A stretch of 64,000 bases of DNA from an uncultured Bacillaceae bacterium (lineage in GTDB: Bacteria > Bacillota > Bacilli > Bacillales > Cytobacillaceae). Below the pieces are notes generated by a model. That model was not told the origin of the DNA, searched no databases, and saw only the letters and a list, made by a program, of their open reading frames with translations. Made by a program: the position numbers and the translations under genes. The stretch spans positions 7,908-71,907 of the forward strand of contig CALKIU010000130.1 of assembly GCA_937995745.1 (NCBI GenBank). Direction: 5' to 3'. Below, one piece after another: positions 50,175-58,590 of this stretch (positions within the stretch are counted from its first letter, which is position 1; each line of letters opens with the position of its first letter).

Positions 50175-51167
50175 TCATGTCGTTTGCGGTTGAACGGCGC
50201 TTTCCGCTTCTTTCGGTTTAAACCAATACTTGTTGCTGAGCCGGACATAATAAGCAATGCTTTGTTGTTGAACAATGAAAGCGAGAGTGACGATCAAAGC
50301 CGCCTCTGCACCAAATGATGTTGCCGCCAACCCGACCGCCAAAGACAGATTGCGCAGCACCGTTCCATTGACAAGGCTGATGCCGTCTTCCCGATTCAAG
50401 AACAATTTTGCCGTAAGTGTGCTGATGACATAATTAATGAAGTAAAACAAAACGAGCACAACAAGGGCGACAACAATAAATTGCAAGTTGTTCAAAATCA
50501 TTTCAGCCTTCATGCTGATGCTGACAAAAACGACATACAGCATACCCCAAATGCTTAACGGAGCCAGATTGGGCTTGATATTTTTCTTAAATTCTTCAGG
50601 GGTATATTTTCGCATAAGCAGCTTATATGTAATATGTCCCAACACCATCGGCAGGAAGACGACAAGTGCAATCGTTCTGAATGTCTCCCAAATATTCACA
50701 TCTACATACTTGCCCACCATTAGTAAAAGATACCACGGCGTCAAAATGGAGCCCAAAGTTAGACCGAATACAGTCAGCTTAATGGCCGAAGAAACATTTC
50801 CTTTTTGCAAAGCAGTCCAAGATATGGTCATTCCGCTTGTCGGCAAAAGAGCTGACAGTGCCAAACCGGCAAACATGAGCGGGTGGTCGCTGAGCAGCAA
50901 TTTCCCGAGCAGGAAAGCCACCAATGGAATAACGGCAAAGTTTATGACGACGGAATACCCTAGCGCTTTCGTTCCTTTTAGAGAGGTCAGCTCCTTGAAT
51001 TTAAAACCGACCATCGTGGCATAAATCATGATGATCGTTCCAATCAAAATAGAAGGTTGCAAAAAGCTTGTGTCAATGAATGTTCCGATGGCAAAACCGG
51101 CAATTAAAGTCAAAGGAATGCTGATGAGCAAATTTTTTTGCGGAAAAACATAAATTTTTTTTATATT
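50175..51167 (-). CDS. ACR3/BASS-type permease (arsenite-like)
   Basis: Membrane permease of 330 residues with about ten helices, of the ACR3/BASS (bile acid:sodium symporter) fold. The ALLPTSGMTISWTALQKGN block near 105-123 holds the Thr-Ser-Gly pattern; FINYVISTLTAKLFL near 243-257 and GTVLRNLSLAVGLAATSFG near 268-286 are family-typical. Relatives export arsenite or move organic anions. GTG at 51167 is preceded by AGGGGTTGGGG; a longer frame to 51206 also starts GTG. Its promoter carries an ATACCC-N4-GGGTAT operator, so it may serve a sulfur or metalloid signal. Confidence 0.78.
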   Translation of the reverse strand, partial: NIKKIYVFPQKNLLISIPLTLIAGFAIGTFIDTSFLQPSILIGTIIMIYATMVGFKFKELTSLKGTKALGYSVVINFAVIPLVAFLLGKLLLSDHPLMFAGLALSALLPTSGMTISWTALQKGNVSSAIKLTVFGLTLGSILTPWYLLLMVGKYVDVNIWETFRTIALVVFLPMVLGHITYKLLMRKYTPEEFKKNIKPNLAPLSIWGMLYVVFVSISMKAEMILNNLQFIVVALVVLVLFYFINYVISTLTAKLFLNREDGISLVNGTVLRNLSLAVGLAATSFGAEAALIVTLAFIVQQQSIAYYVRLSNKYWFKPKEAESAVQPQTT

Positions 51168-51197
51168 CACGAAACCCCAACCCCTTCGCGCTTTTAT

Positions 51198-51251
51198 ATA
51201 CCCCACAGGGTATCATGTTAATAGAATAATTGCAAAAAAACATTTTGTCAA
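51198..51251 (-). promoter_or_regulatory. Permease promoter with ATACCC-N4-GGGTAT operator
   Basis: Minus strand TTGACA (246-251), exactly 17 bp, TATTCT (223-228), then ATACCC-TGTG-GGGTAT (198-213) immediately downstream of the predicted start. Same palindrome class and same position relative to the -10 as at 38853-38868. Confidence 0.65.
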
Positions 51252-51432
51252 AGAAATAAATTGTAGTATATTTATAACCAAGAAGAAAATAATGTGCCAA
51301 AGGTCACAATTTTGTCATGAATGTTTCGACATTATTTAGCATTTTATAAAATTCGGTGTTATCATAAAATTAGAATACTGAGAAAGTCCTAGACCGATAT
51401 TTTTTCAATTTTATCCGATGAGAGTGGTGGTT

Positions 51433-51909
51433 ATGAAGAAAAATGGCGGGTTCACTCTTGTGGAAGTGCTGGTTTCTGTCGTGCTTTTAGTCATACTTGG
51501 CGCAGTATTTTTCGAGTTTTTTATTATGTCCCACGACACTGCTTCCAGCAATGAAGGGAAATTGGATGCGGTAATGATTGCCCAAAAGGTGTTGGAAGAT
51601 GTGAAAAACGGCAAGTATCCGGAAATTACGTCGGATTGCAAGAATACCGCCTATCCGAAAGTATTTCAAAATCATTCTTCGGCGGGGAACCGCGCCTGTG
51701 ATATGAGTTTGGTTGAAGATAAGGCCGAATGCCAAACCCGGTACGAGAAGCGCATAAAAAATGACCGTTTTTATGTGGAAATAGAAGCAGGGCGGGAATT
51801 GGATCCTGGATTAGGGCTTCATCCCGTTGAGGTGAAAGTATATGACCAAGCAGGAAAATTGCGGAGCAGTGTGAAGGGGGCCGTGAAAATATGTGCAGAC
51901 GCCTCTTAA
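51433..51909 (+). CDS. Type IV prepilin-like protein 1
   Basis: Pseudopilin of 158 residues. The class III signal is KKNGG|FTLVEVLVSVVL, with the cleavage Gly, Glu at +5 and an N-terminal hydrophobic helix; the body is soluble, with a Cys pair (SDCKNTAY and NRACDMS) that may form a disulfide. GTGGTGG spacing favours the ATG at 51433. First of three overlapping or closely spaced pilin-like genes (19-bp overlap with the next). No assembly ATPase, prepilin peptidase or platform is nearby. Confidence 0.83.
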   Translation: MKKNGGFTLVEVLVSVVLLVILGAVFFEFFIMSHDTASSNEGKLDAVMIAQKVLEDVKNGKYPEITSDCKNTAYPKVFQNHSSAGNRACDMSLVEDKAECQTRYEKRIKNDRFYVEIEAGRELDPGLGLHPVEVKVYDQAGKLRSSVKGAVKICADAS

Positions 51910-52376
51910 GTTCACAAAAAGGGATTTCCCTTGTTGAAGTAATCACGACGCTGGCTATTGTGGGAATTTTCTCGTTATTAATCCTCAACTTTATGATCAA
52001 CGGAATGGCCAATTACAACCGGGTGAACGACAAAATTCTTCTTCAGGATGAGGCGAATTTTGTCATGCAAACATTTGTCGATCGAATATATGATGCAACC
52101 AGAGTCGAAATGGTGGAAAAGACGGCTGACAGCTCTCTCATAAAGGTCAGGAATTTTGAAGGAAGAGAGGCGGTACTGGGGATTAAAAATAATCAAGCAG
52201 TCATTAACGGCCAACCGATCCATGCGGACAGATTTGTTTTTTTGAACGGTTCCGGGCTTGAAATGACAGGCGAAAAAAGTGTGGCCATCACCCTGATCAT
52301 TGAAGATAAGATCAGCGGGCAAAATGTAAAGCTGGAAAATTCAGTTTCATATCTGAAAGCAAGCGGAGGGGACTGA
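51891..52376 (+). CDS. Type IV prepilin-like protein 2
   Basis: Pseudopilin of 161 residues with SSQKG|ISLVEVITTLAIV (Glu at +5) and one hydrophobic N-terminal helix. The C-terminal beta domain (NNQAVINGQPIH then VAITLIIEDKISG) looks like a minor pilin head. AAGGGGG precedes the ATG, and the gene overlaps the one before. It ends 4 bp before the third pilin-like gene. Probably assembled into a short pilus or pseudopilus. Confidence 0.82.
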   Translation: MCRRLLSSQKGISLVEVITTLAIVGIFSLLILNFMINGMANYNRVNDKILLQDEANFVMQTFVDRIYDATRVEMVEKTADSSLIKVRNFEGREAVLGIKNNQAVINGQPIHADRFVFLNGSGLEMTGEKSVAITLIIEDKISGQNVKLENSVSYLKASGGD

Positions 52377-52380
52377 AGGG

Positions 52381-53901
52381 ATGAAGAATGAACGAGGTTC
52401 AACGCTTGTATTGGTGCTGATAGTTCTGTTGGTGTTTTCAGTTTTGGGGCTTTCCGTCGTCGGCAATGCCATGAGTGAACGAACAAGAGTGCATACAACG
52501 GAGCTTGACGGCCAAGCGCGCGTTCTTGCCCAATCCGGTTTAACCTATTTTGAAACACAGTTTGAAAAGTTTGTCGAAAACAATGCGGAAGTATTAAACA
52601 GCGACTATCTTTTTAATTTCATTGACAGTTTCAACAAGGAACCCGCCGCGACCCCCCTTGAAGGAGTTTCTCTCGGCGTGAAGCGGGAAGGTATGGATAT
52701 TGAAGTGACCAGTCTCGGAACGGCATCTAACGTAACGAAGAAATTGACAGCATACTACAGAATTGGGTTCGACATTGACAAGCCGACCGAAGAAATTGCT
52801 GATTTCACTGAGGAAGGAACAGTGGCGACAAATTTTGCCGATGACAAAGTGCTTGGTTTAAACCTTGGTTTATTGGGATTGGGGCTTTTGAATCCGTCAG
52901 GAAACGACCAAAAATTTTATACCGTTCCTCCGGATGACATTATCTCTGTTAGATTGTTGGGCCCGATTTTGGGGCTTGGGCTAAGCGGTGACGGTTTCAA
53001 AATATACAGGGAAAGAAACGTAATTGCCACGCGTCAATTCACTGTGTTGGGGGTTGACCTTTTGGGAGGAACATTGAGCCGTCTTGTGGCGCTTAACGTT
53101 CTCAGTCTCCGTGATAATGAAGATACGAATGTGTTGATTAACGGCCACAGCAATATTTTGACACTGCTTGGCATCCAATTTAATAAATATTCGGATATTG
53201 AATTTAAGAAATTTGCCGTGGTTGGAAATGCGCTCATTCAACAAGACCGGGACGGCAGCAGCTGGGCAAGCATCCCCAAGGACAATAAAGAACGCCGCCG
53301 TTTCACCTTTGATGAAGGATTGTATGTAAACCGTTCGCTCGTGATCGGCGGTCCGCATGACAGAATCGGCACCCCGAATAAACATAATGATTTCAGCGAA
53401 TTGATGCTGCGCGGCAATATGGTGGCGATGGATAATTTGACCATTTCCTATGTTGATTTGGTGATCGGGGATAAAGACGAAAAAGAATCGGGATTTACTG
53501 AAGAAGATTTTGTATCAAATATTTATGTCCACGGCGATGCCCATATCCATCATGCATGCATCAGGCCCAAAGACACCCGGTATCAATTTGGCGTTCTGGC
53601 GAAAGGCGAAATCACCTTAGAAAATTACACGGGAAAGAGCGGCTGCAACACTTATTCCGGTTTGTTCTATTCAGAAAAGGGGATAGATATTAAAACCAAT
53701 GGCCGGCCGATGACCATAAACGGCGGTCTAGTCGGCAACATCACCGTTGACGGAGTGCCGTTTACAAGGGAAAACGGACGCACTTACGATCCCCATAATA
53801 TGAGGTACAAGATGGGGAACCTCACATATAATGTGGATCCCCGTTATATGGAAAAGCTTAAAAACGTCAAATTGGTCTTAAGGGAAAGCCCCGATGAATG
53901 A
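52381..53901 (+). CDS. PilX-like prepilin with long C-terminal domain
   Basis: 506 residues. Residues 1-35 form a pilin-type hydrophobic helix (KNERG|STLVLVLIVLLVFSVLG), with Leu-Val where Glu +5 is expected, as in PilX/PulK-type initiator pilins. The long soluble region is Gly/Leu-rich at 160-220 (LGLNLGLLGLGLLNPSG) and continues to a beta-solenoid-like domain near 330-480 (GNMVAMDNLTISYVDLVIGD, HGDAHIHHACI) similar to polymer-forming bactofilin-type repeats. GGAGGGGAC at the end of the previous gene is its site. Role unknown; perhaps the tip adhesin of the pilus. Confidence 0.75.
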   Translation: MKNERGSTLVLVLIVLLVFSVLGLSVVGNAMSERTRVHTTELDGQARVLAQSGLTYFETQFEKFVENNAEVLNSDYLFNFIDSFNKEPAATPLEGVSLGVKREGMDIEVTSLGTASNVTKKLTAYYRIGFDIDKPTEEIADFTEEGTVATNFADDKVLGLNLGLLGLGLLNPSGNDQKFYTVPPDDIISVRLLGPILGLGLSGDGFKIYRERNVIATRQFTVLGVDLLGGTLSRLVALNVLSLRDNEDTNVLINGHSNILTLLGIQFNKYSDIEFKKFAVVGNALIQQDRDGSSWASIPKDNKERRRFTFDEGLYVNRSLVIGGPHDRIGTPNKHNDFSELMLRGNMVAMDNLTISYVDLVIGDKDEKESGFTEEDFVSNIYVHGDAHIHHACIRPKDTRYQFGVLAKGEITLENYTGKSGCNTYSGLFYSEKGIDIKTNGRPMTINGGLVGNITVDGVPFTRENGRTYDPHNMRYKMGNLTYNVDPRYMEKLKNVKLVLRESPDE

Positions 53902-54136
53902 TGATGGACTGAAAATGGCCGCAAATATGGTGCAGCTGGCAAGAGGCAAGGTTGCTTGTATCTGTTTTGCAAACTTATTGAAATAATTTTTGTGAAGAAT
54001 GGCCGGAATTGGCTGATTGACCTGAAAATCTTACTTATGTATGAAGTTTTTGGCTGCAGAAAGAAAATTTTTTGATTGGCGATCGGCTTTTTTCCGGTCG
54101 ATTCTTTGTTTGCTGTTATATTAAGATAACAATACG

Positions 54137-54187
54137 GGTTTAAGCGGATAAAATCTCCCGCTTGAACCGAACCGGCGGCCTTTTTTT
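54137..54187 (+). terminator. Terminator candidate after the pilin operon
   Basis: GGTTTAAGCGG / CCGCTTGAACC (11 bp, one wobble) then CGAACCGGCGGCC and TTTTTTT some 15 nt further. The spacing to the T tract is long, so efficiency is uncertain. Confidence 0.5.
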
Positions 54188-54459
54188 GTCAAAAAGAATT
54201 ATTTTGAAAATTTTAAGTAAATACAAACAAATTGCTGGAAGAGAAAACGCTTTTTCTTCTTTAAATGTAAATATTAACCAGTAATTTTTGTCCAGATTGT
54301 TAAAATTCTGCCATAAATATAGGCGTTAATTTGAAAATCAACGACAAATATCACATTTGTTACCTGTTTTGTAAACTTTGTTTCTCCGATATTTCACAAT
54401 TTTTTTCTACTATTCTGATATATTGAAAATAGAAGAAAAAACAATAAGGAGGAGACAGT
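54188..54459 (+). promoter_or_regulatory. cydA upstream region
   Basis: ACAAAT-ATCAC-ATTTGT (344-360) is a small palindrome of the kind seen in redox operators. TTTCACAA (392-399) is a Rex-like half-site overlapping a -35 TTCACA (393-398); TGATAT (416-421) follows at 17 bp as -10. A palindrome with a cre-like core (GAGAAAACGCTTTTTCT near 54241) lies upstream. Known: cyd in B. subtilis is controlled by Rex, ResD and CcpA. Precise sites here are tentative. Confidence 0.45.
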
Positions 54460-55851
54460 ATGGATGCGCTGATTCTGGCACGTGCCCAGTTTGCTGCAAC
54501 CACAGTCTTTCACTTTTTCTTCGTACCACTTTCCATTGGTTTAGCATTTATCGTTGCTCTTTATCAGACAATGTATGTGGTGAAGAAAAAGGAAATCTAC
54601 AAAGACATGGCAAAGTTCTGGGGCAAGTTCTTCCTCATTAACTTTGCTGTGGGTGTAGTAACGGGTATCATCCAAGAGTTCCAATTTGGAATGAACTGGT
54701 CTGAATACTCACGCTTCGTGGGTGACGTTTTCGGACCGCCGTTGGCAATTGAAGCACTTTTGGCATTCTTCATGGAGTCTACATTTATTGGTATCTGGAT
54801 CTTTGGTTGGGGTCGCATCAACGAAAAGGTCCATTTGGCAAGTATTTGGCTTGTATCACTCGGTACAGCATTGTCAGCTCTGTGGATTCTTGCCGCTAAC
54901 TCTTTCATGCAGCACCCTGTAGGTTACGAAATTGTTGACGGCAGGGCGCAAATGACAAGTGTTGCTGAAGTTCTCGGCAGCCCGAAAGTGTTAACGGCAT
55001 GGCCGCACGTCCTGTTCAGCAGCTTGACTACTGCATCATTCTTGATTTTGGGCGTAAGCGCCATCATGATCATGAAGAAGAAAAATGTTGACTTCTACAG
55101 AAAGTCAATGACTATTCCGGTTATTCTCGGCTTGATTGGCTCTATCGGTGTAGCATTGACAGGTCACTTGCAAGGTTCTGTGTTGGTTGAAACACAACCG
55201 ATGAAGATGGCTGCTGCCGAAGGTTTCTTTGAGGACACGCCGGACCCGGCTCCGTGGTCACTGTTTGCCATCATTGACACTGAAAATAAAGAAGTCAAGT
55301 CCTTGGACATTCCTGCATTGGGAAGCTTTATGTACTATTACAAGTTCTCCGGCAGCATTGAAGGTATGAATACCCTTCAAGAGAAATACGTTGAAGAATA
55401 CGGAGAAGGAAACTACATGCCTCCGGTTAAGACAACTTACTGGAGCTTCCGTGTAATGATCTTTGCCGGAATCATCTTGATTATCCTGGCTATTATCGGT
55501 GCAGCTAAACTCGCACGCGGAACTCTCGAAAAGAGCAAAGGCTACTTCAAGTGGCTGGCAGTTGCAATTTTCTTGCCGTACATTGCAAACACTGCCGGAT
55601 GGTTCATGGCTGAATTCGGCCGTCAACCGTGGATTGTCGATGGATTGTTGAAAACAGCAGATGCCGTATCACCGAACGTAGGTGCAGGAAGCATCCTGTT
55701 GTCACTTGCATCCTTTACAATCATATTCACGCTCTTGCTCGCTGCAATGATTTACCTGTTTGTTAAAACGGCACAACAAGGACCGTATGCAACACAAACT
55801 GAAGTTACCGACTCCGATCCCTTTAGCGAAGGAGGCGTAAAGCATGCTTGA
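54460..55851 (+). CDS. cydA: Cytochrome bd ubiquinol oxidase subunit I
   Basis: Catalytic subunit of 463 residues with about nine helices. MDALILARAQFAATTVFHFFFVPLSIGLAFI near the start carries the His heme ligand, and GRQPWIVDGLL near 387-397 and FSSLTTASFLI near 186-196 are conserved. It is the short-Q-loop form typical of Bacilli. AAGGAGGAG precedes the ATG. Codon choice here favours GCA, AAC and TTC endings and few rare codons, unlike neighbours, consistent with strong expression. It overlaps cydB by 8 bp. Confidence 0.96.
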   Translation: MDALILARAQFAATTVFHFFFVPLSIGLAFIVALYQTMYVVKKKEIYKDMAKFWGKFFLINFAVGVVTGIIQEFQFGMNWSEYSRFVGDVFGPPLAIEALLAFFMESTFIGIWIFGWGRINEKVHLASIWLVSLGTALSALWILAANSFMQHPVGYEIVDGRAQMTSVAEVLGSPKVLTAWPHVLFSSLTTASFLILGVSAIMIMKKKNVDFYRKSMTIPVILGLIGSIGVALTGHLQGSVLVETQPMKMAAAEGFFEDTPDPAPWSLFAIIDTENKEVKSLDIPALGSFMYYYKFSGSIEGMNTLQEKYVEEYGEGNYMPPVKTTYWSFRVMIFAGIILIILAIIGAAKLARGTLEKSKGYFKWLAVAIFLPYIANTAGWFMAEFGRQPWIVDGLLKTADAVSPNVGAGSILLSLASFTIIFTLLLAAMIYLFVKTAQQGPYATQTEVTDSDPFSEGGVKHA

Positions 55852-56869
55852 GTTAAGTGAATTGTGGTTTATACTCATAGCGGTTCTGTTTATCGGGTTC
55901 GTCTTTCTCGAAGGCTTCGACTTCGGCGTCGGCATGCAGCTGAAGTTCCTGGCCAAGAACGATTTGGAAAGACGGATGCTGATTAACTCAATCGGGCCGT
56001 TCTGGGATGCCAACGAAGTTTGGTTGCTGACTGCCGGCGGTGCAATGTTTGCTGCATTCCCGCACTGGTATGCAACATTGTTCAGCGGTTACTACTTGGC
56101 ATTCTTCCTGATGCTTCTGGCGCTCATTGCCCGCGGTGTGGCATTTGAGTATAGAAGTAAGGTTGAAGACAAGAGATGGAGAACCATTTGGGATTGGTGC
56201 ATTATCTTAGGAAGCTTGCTTCCGCCGTTCCTGCTCGGTGCATTGTTCTCCGGACTGGCAAAAGGTCTGCCAATCGATGAAACGAAGACGATGCACGCGG
56301 CATTCTTCGGCGACATTGTAAACCTCTACACTGTTGTCGGCGGTATCACTTTCGTAATGGTTGTTTACATGCACGGCTTGAACTTCTCCCAGCTCAAGCT
56401 TGCAGGAGAAATGCGTGACCGTGCGAACCAGCAAGCATTGAAGATGTTCATTCCGACTGCAGCAGTTGTAGTACTCTATGTTATCTTGACTGCTGTATAC
56501 ACCGGAGTGTTCGGTGAAGGAAAAGCCATGCTTACAATTCCGATTTGGGCATTGGCAATTCTGCTCTACCTTGCTATGTATCCGCTTCTCAAGAAGAGAA
56601 GAGAAGGACTCAGCTTTGCAGTTACAGGAGTTATCTTGGTGCTGGTCGTTGCATCATACTTCGTGGCATTGTTCCCGTACGTGTTGGTAAGCACAATCGA
56701 TCCGGCTTACTCCATCACGGTACATGATGCAGCATCTGGACCGTATACATTGAAAGCAATGACAATCGTGGCATTGTGCCTCGTACCGGTTGTCCTTGCG
56801 TACACGATTTGGGCCTATTACATGTTCCGCAAACGCGTAACACCTGACGAGGAGCAAATGACATATTAA
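55844..56869 (+). CDS. cydB: Cytochrome bd ubiquinol oxidase subunit II
   Basis: Membrane subunit of 341 residues with about eight helices. LFIGFVFLEGFDFGVGMQLKFL near 16-37, IGPFWDANEVWLLTAGGAMF near 50-69 and GVAFEYRSKVEDKRWR near 98-113 are diagnostic of CydB. Starts inside the cydA end (8-bp overlap). Its last base overlaps the A of the cydD start, so cydA-B-D-C is one operon. Codon use is like cydA. Confidence 0.96.
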   Translation: MLELSELWFILIAVLFIGFVFLEGFDFGVGMQLKFLAKNDLERRMLINSIGPFWDANEVWLLTAGGAMFAAFPHWYATLFSGYYLAFFLMLLALIARGVAFEYRSKVEDKRWRTIWDWCIILGSLLPPFLLGALFSGLAKGLPIDETKTMHAAFFGDIVNLYTVVGGITFVMVVYMHGLNFSQLKLAGEMRDRANQQALKMFIPTAAVVVLYVILTAVYTGVFGEGKAMLTIPIWALAILLYLAMYPLLKKRREGLSFAVTGVILVLVVASYFVALFPYVLVSTIDPAYSITVHDAASGPYTLKAMTIVALCLVPVVLAYTIWAYYMFRKRVTPDEEQMTY

Positions 56870-58590
56870 TGGACAGACAACTGTTTCAATATAGCGGAAG
56901 TAAAGGCACCATGACAATCATCGCACTCCTTGCCTTCGGGCAAGGAGTTGCGATCATATATCAGGCAATCTTCTTGTCAAAAGCTATAACGGATATGTTT
57001 CATGGGGCAGCTTGGACAGCTGTCCTTCCTTTTCTTTTTTATTTTGGGATTGCCTTTGCCATCAGACATATCCTTCAATGGGTGAAAGACAGAATTGCCT
57101 ATAAGTTTGCGGAAAAAACTTCTCTCGAACTGCAAAACACATTTATTAACAAACTTTTTGATTTAGGTACACATACAATCAGAAAACAGGGAACCGGAAA
57201 CATCGTCACATTGGCAATGGAAGGGATCCCTGCTTTTCGCACATATTTGGAAATTTTCATCCCCCGTATGATTTCCATGGTGCTAATCCCGCTTATCCTG
57301 TTGATCTATATCTTTAGCTTGGATTTTCTTTCAGGTTTGGCTTTATTTTTGACTATGCCGATCCTTATCGTTTTTCTCATATTGATCGGCGCGATTGCAA
57401 AACTGAGAATAGGCGCGCAGCTGCATACGTTTCAGAAGCTGTCAAGCCATTTTCTTGATTCGCTGCGCGGTCTTGTGACTTTAAAATATTTGGGAAGAAG
57501 CAAGTCGCATCAGGAGTCCATTGAAAGGGTAAGTGATGAGCACCGGAAAGCTACAATGAAAACTCTTCGGTTTGCTTTTCTCAACTCTTTCTCCCTTGAC
57601 TTTTTCGCCAGTTTATCAGTGGCTGTTGTTGCCGTAGAATTGGGTATCCGTCTCATTGACGGAAACATTACCCTGCAGCCTGCTTTGGCCATTTTAATTC
57701 TGGCTCCTGAATATTTTTTCCCGATAAGAAGCTTGGGAGCTGATTTTCATGCGGTCCAGGATGGGAGAGGAAAAGGAAAAATTATACAAAATTTGATAGC
57801 CCAGGCACAGAAACCGCCGGTAAAATTAGACGTGCCGCGGTGGACCGAAGACAGCACGCTCATCGTAAAAAACTTATCCAAAAAATCTCCTGATGAGGAT
57901 CGCTGGATTTTAAAAGATGTCAGTTTTACTGTGAAAGGATTGCGGAAGGTTGGAATAGTCGGTGCTTCCGGAGCCGGAAAATCCACGTTGATTGATCTTT
58001 TGTCCGGCTTGACGCATCCGGATGGGGGCACTATCGAAGCCAACGGCGTCAAAATGTCGACGTTTGCAACGGACGGCTGGCAAAAGCAAATTTCATATAT
58101 TCCCCAGCATCCGTATATATTCACCGGAACGCTCGCTGAAAACATCAAATGGTACAGACCGGACGCCAGCGATGAAGAAGTGTCTGAAGCGGCAAAAATA
58201 ACCGGCTTGACGGAGCTGATCAAACGGCTTCCGAACGGCCTGGAGGAGCAAATCGGCCACGGCGGGCGCACGCTGAGCGGAGGAGAGGAACAGCGGATTG
58301 CATTGGCGCGCACAGTCCTTGAAAACAGGCCGATTATGCTGTTTGATGAACCGACTGCCCATTTGGACATTGAAACAGAGCATGATATTAAAAACATGAT
58401 CCTTCCGTTGATGGAAAACAAGCTGGTCTTTTTTGCCACGCACCGGCTTCACTGGATGAAAGATATGGATTTGATTCTTGTCATAGAAAAAGGCCGGTTG
58501 GTTGAATCTGGAACACATGAAGAGCTATTTGCAAAGAAAGGTGCATATTACCGGTTGATTCAGGCACAAAAGGGAGGGATTAGGGCATGA
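56869..58590 (+). CDS. cydD: CydD-type ABC transporter for cytochrome bd assembly
   Basis: Half-ABC exporter of 573 residues: six-helix membrane domain to about 320, then the ATPase with Walker A GASGAGKSTL near 365-374, signature LSGGEEQRIALAR near 466-478 and Walker B IMLFDEPTAHLD near 486-497. Export of glutathione or cysteine is needed for cytochrome bd assembly. In B. subtilis naming this third gene is called CydC. It overlaps the cydB stop by one base and cydC by four bases, so the order is cydA-B-D-C. Confidence 0.93.
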   Translation: MDRQLFQYSGSKGTMTIIALLAFGQGVAIIYQAIFLSKAITDMFHGAAWTAVLPFLFYFGIAFAIRHILQWVKDRIAYKFAEKTSLELQNTFINKLFDLGTHTIRKQGTGNIVTLAMEGIPAFRTYLEIFIPRMISMVLIPLILLIYIFSLDFLSGLALFLTMPILIVFLILIGAIAKLRIGAQLHTFQKLSSHFLDSLRGLVTLKYLGRSKSHQESIERVSDEHRKATMKTLRFAFLNSFSLDFFASLSVAVVAVELGIRLIDGNITLQPALAILILAPEYFFPIRSLGADFHAVQDGRGKGKIIQNLIAQAQKPPVKLDVPRWTEDSTLIVKNLSKKSPDEDRWILKDVSFTVKGLRKVGIVGASGAGKSTLIDLLSGLTHPDGGTIEANGVKMSTFATDGWQKQISYIPQHPYIFTGTLAENIKWYRPDASDEEVSEAAKITGLTELIKRLPNGLEEQIGHGGRTLSGGEEQRIALARTVLENRPIMLFDEPTAHLDIETEHDIKNMILPLMENKLVFFATHRLHWMKDMDLILVIEKGRLVESGTHEELFAKKGAYYRLIQAQKGGIRA

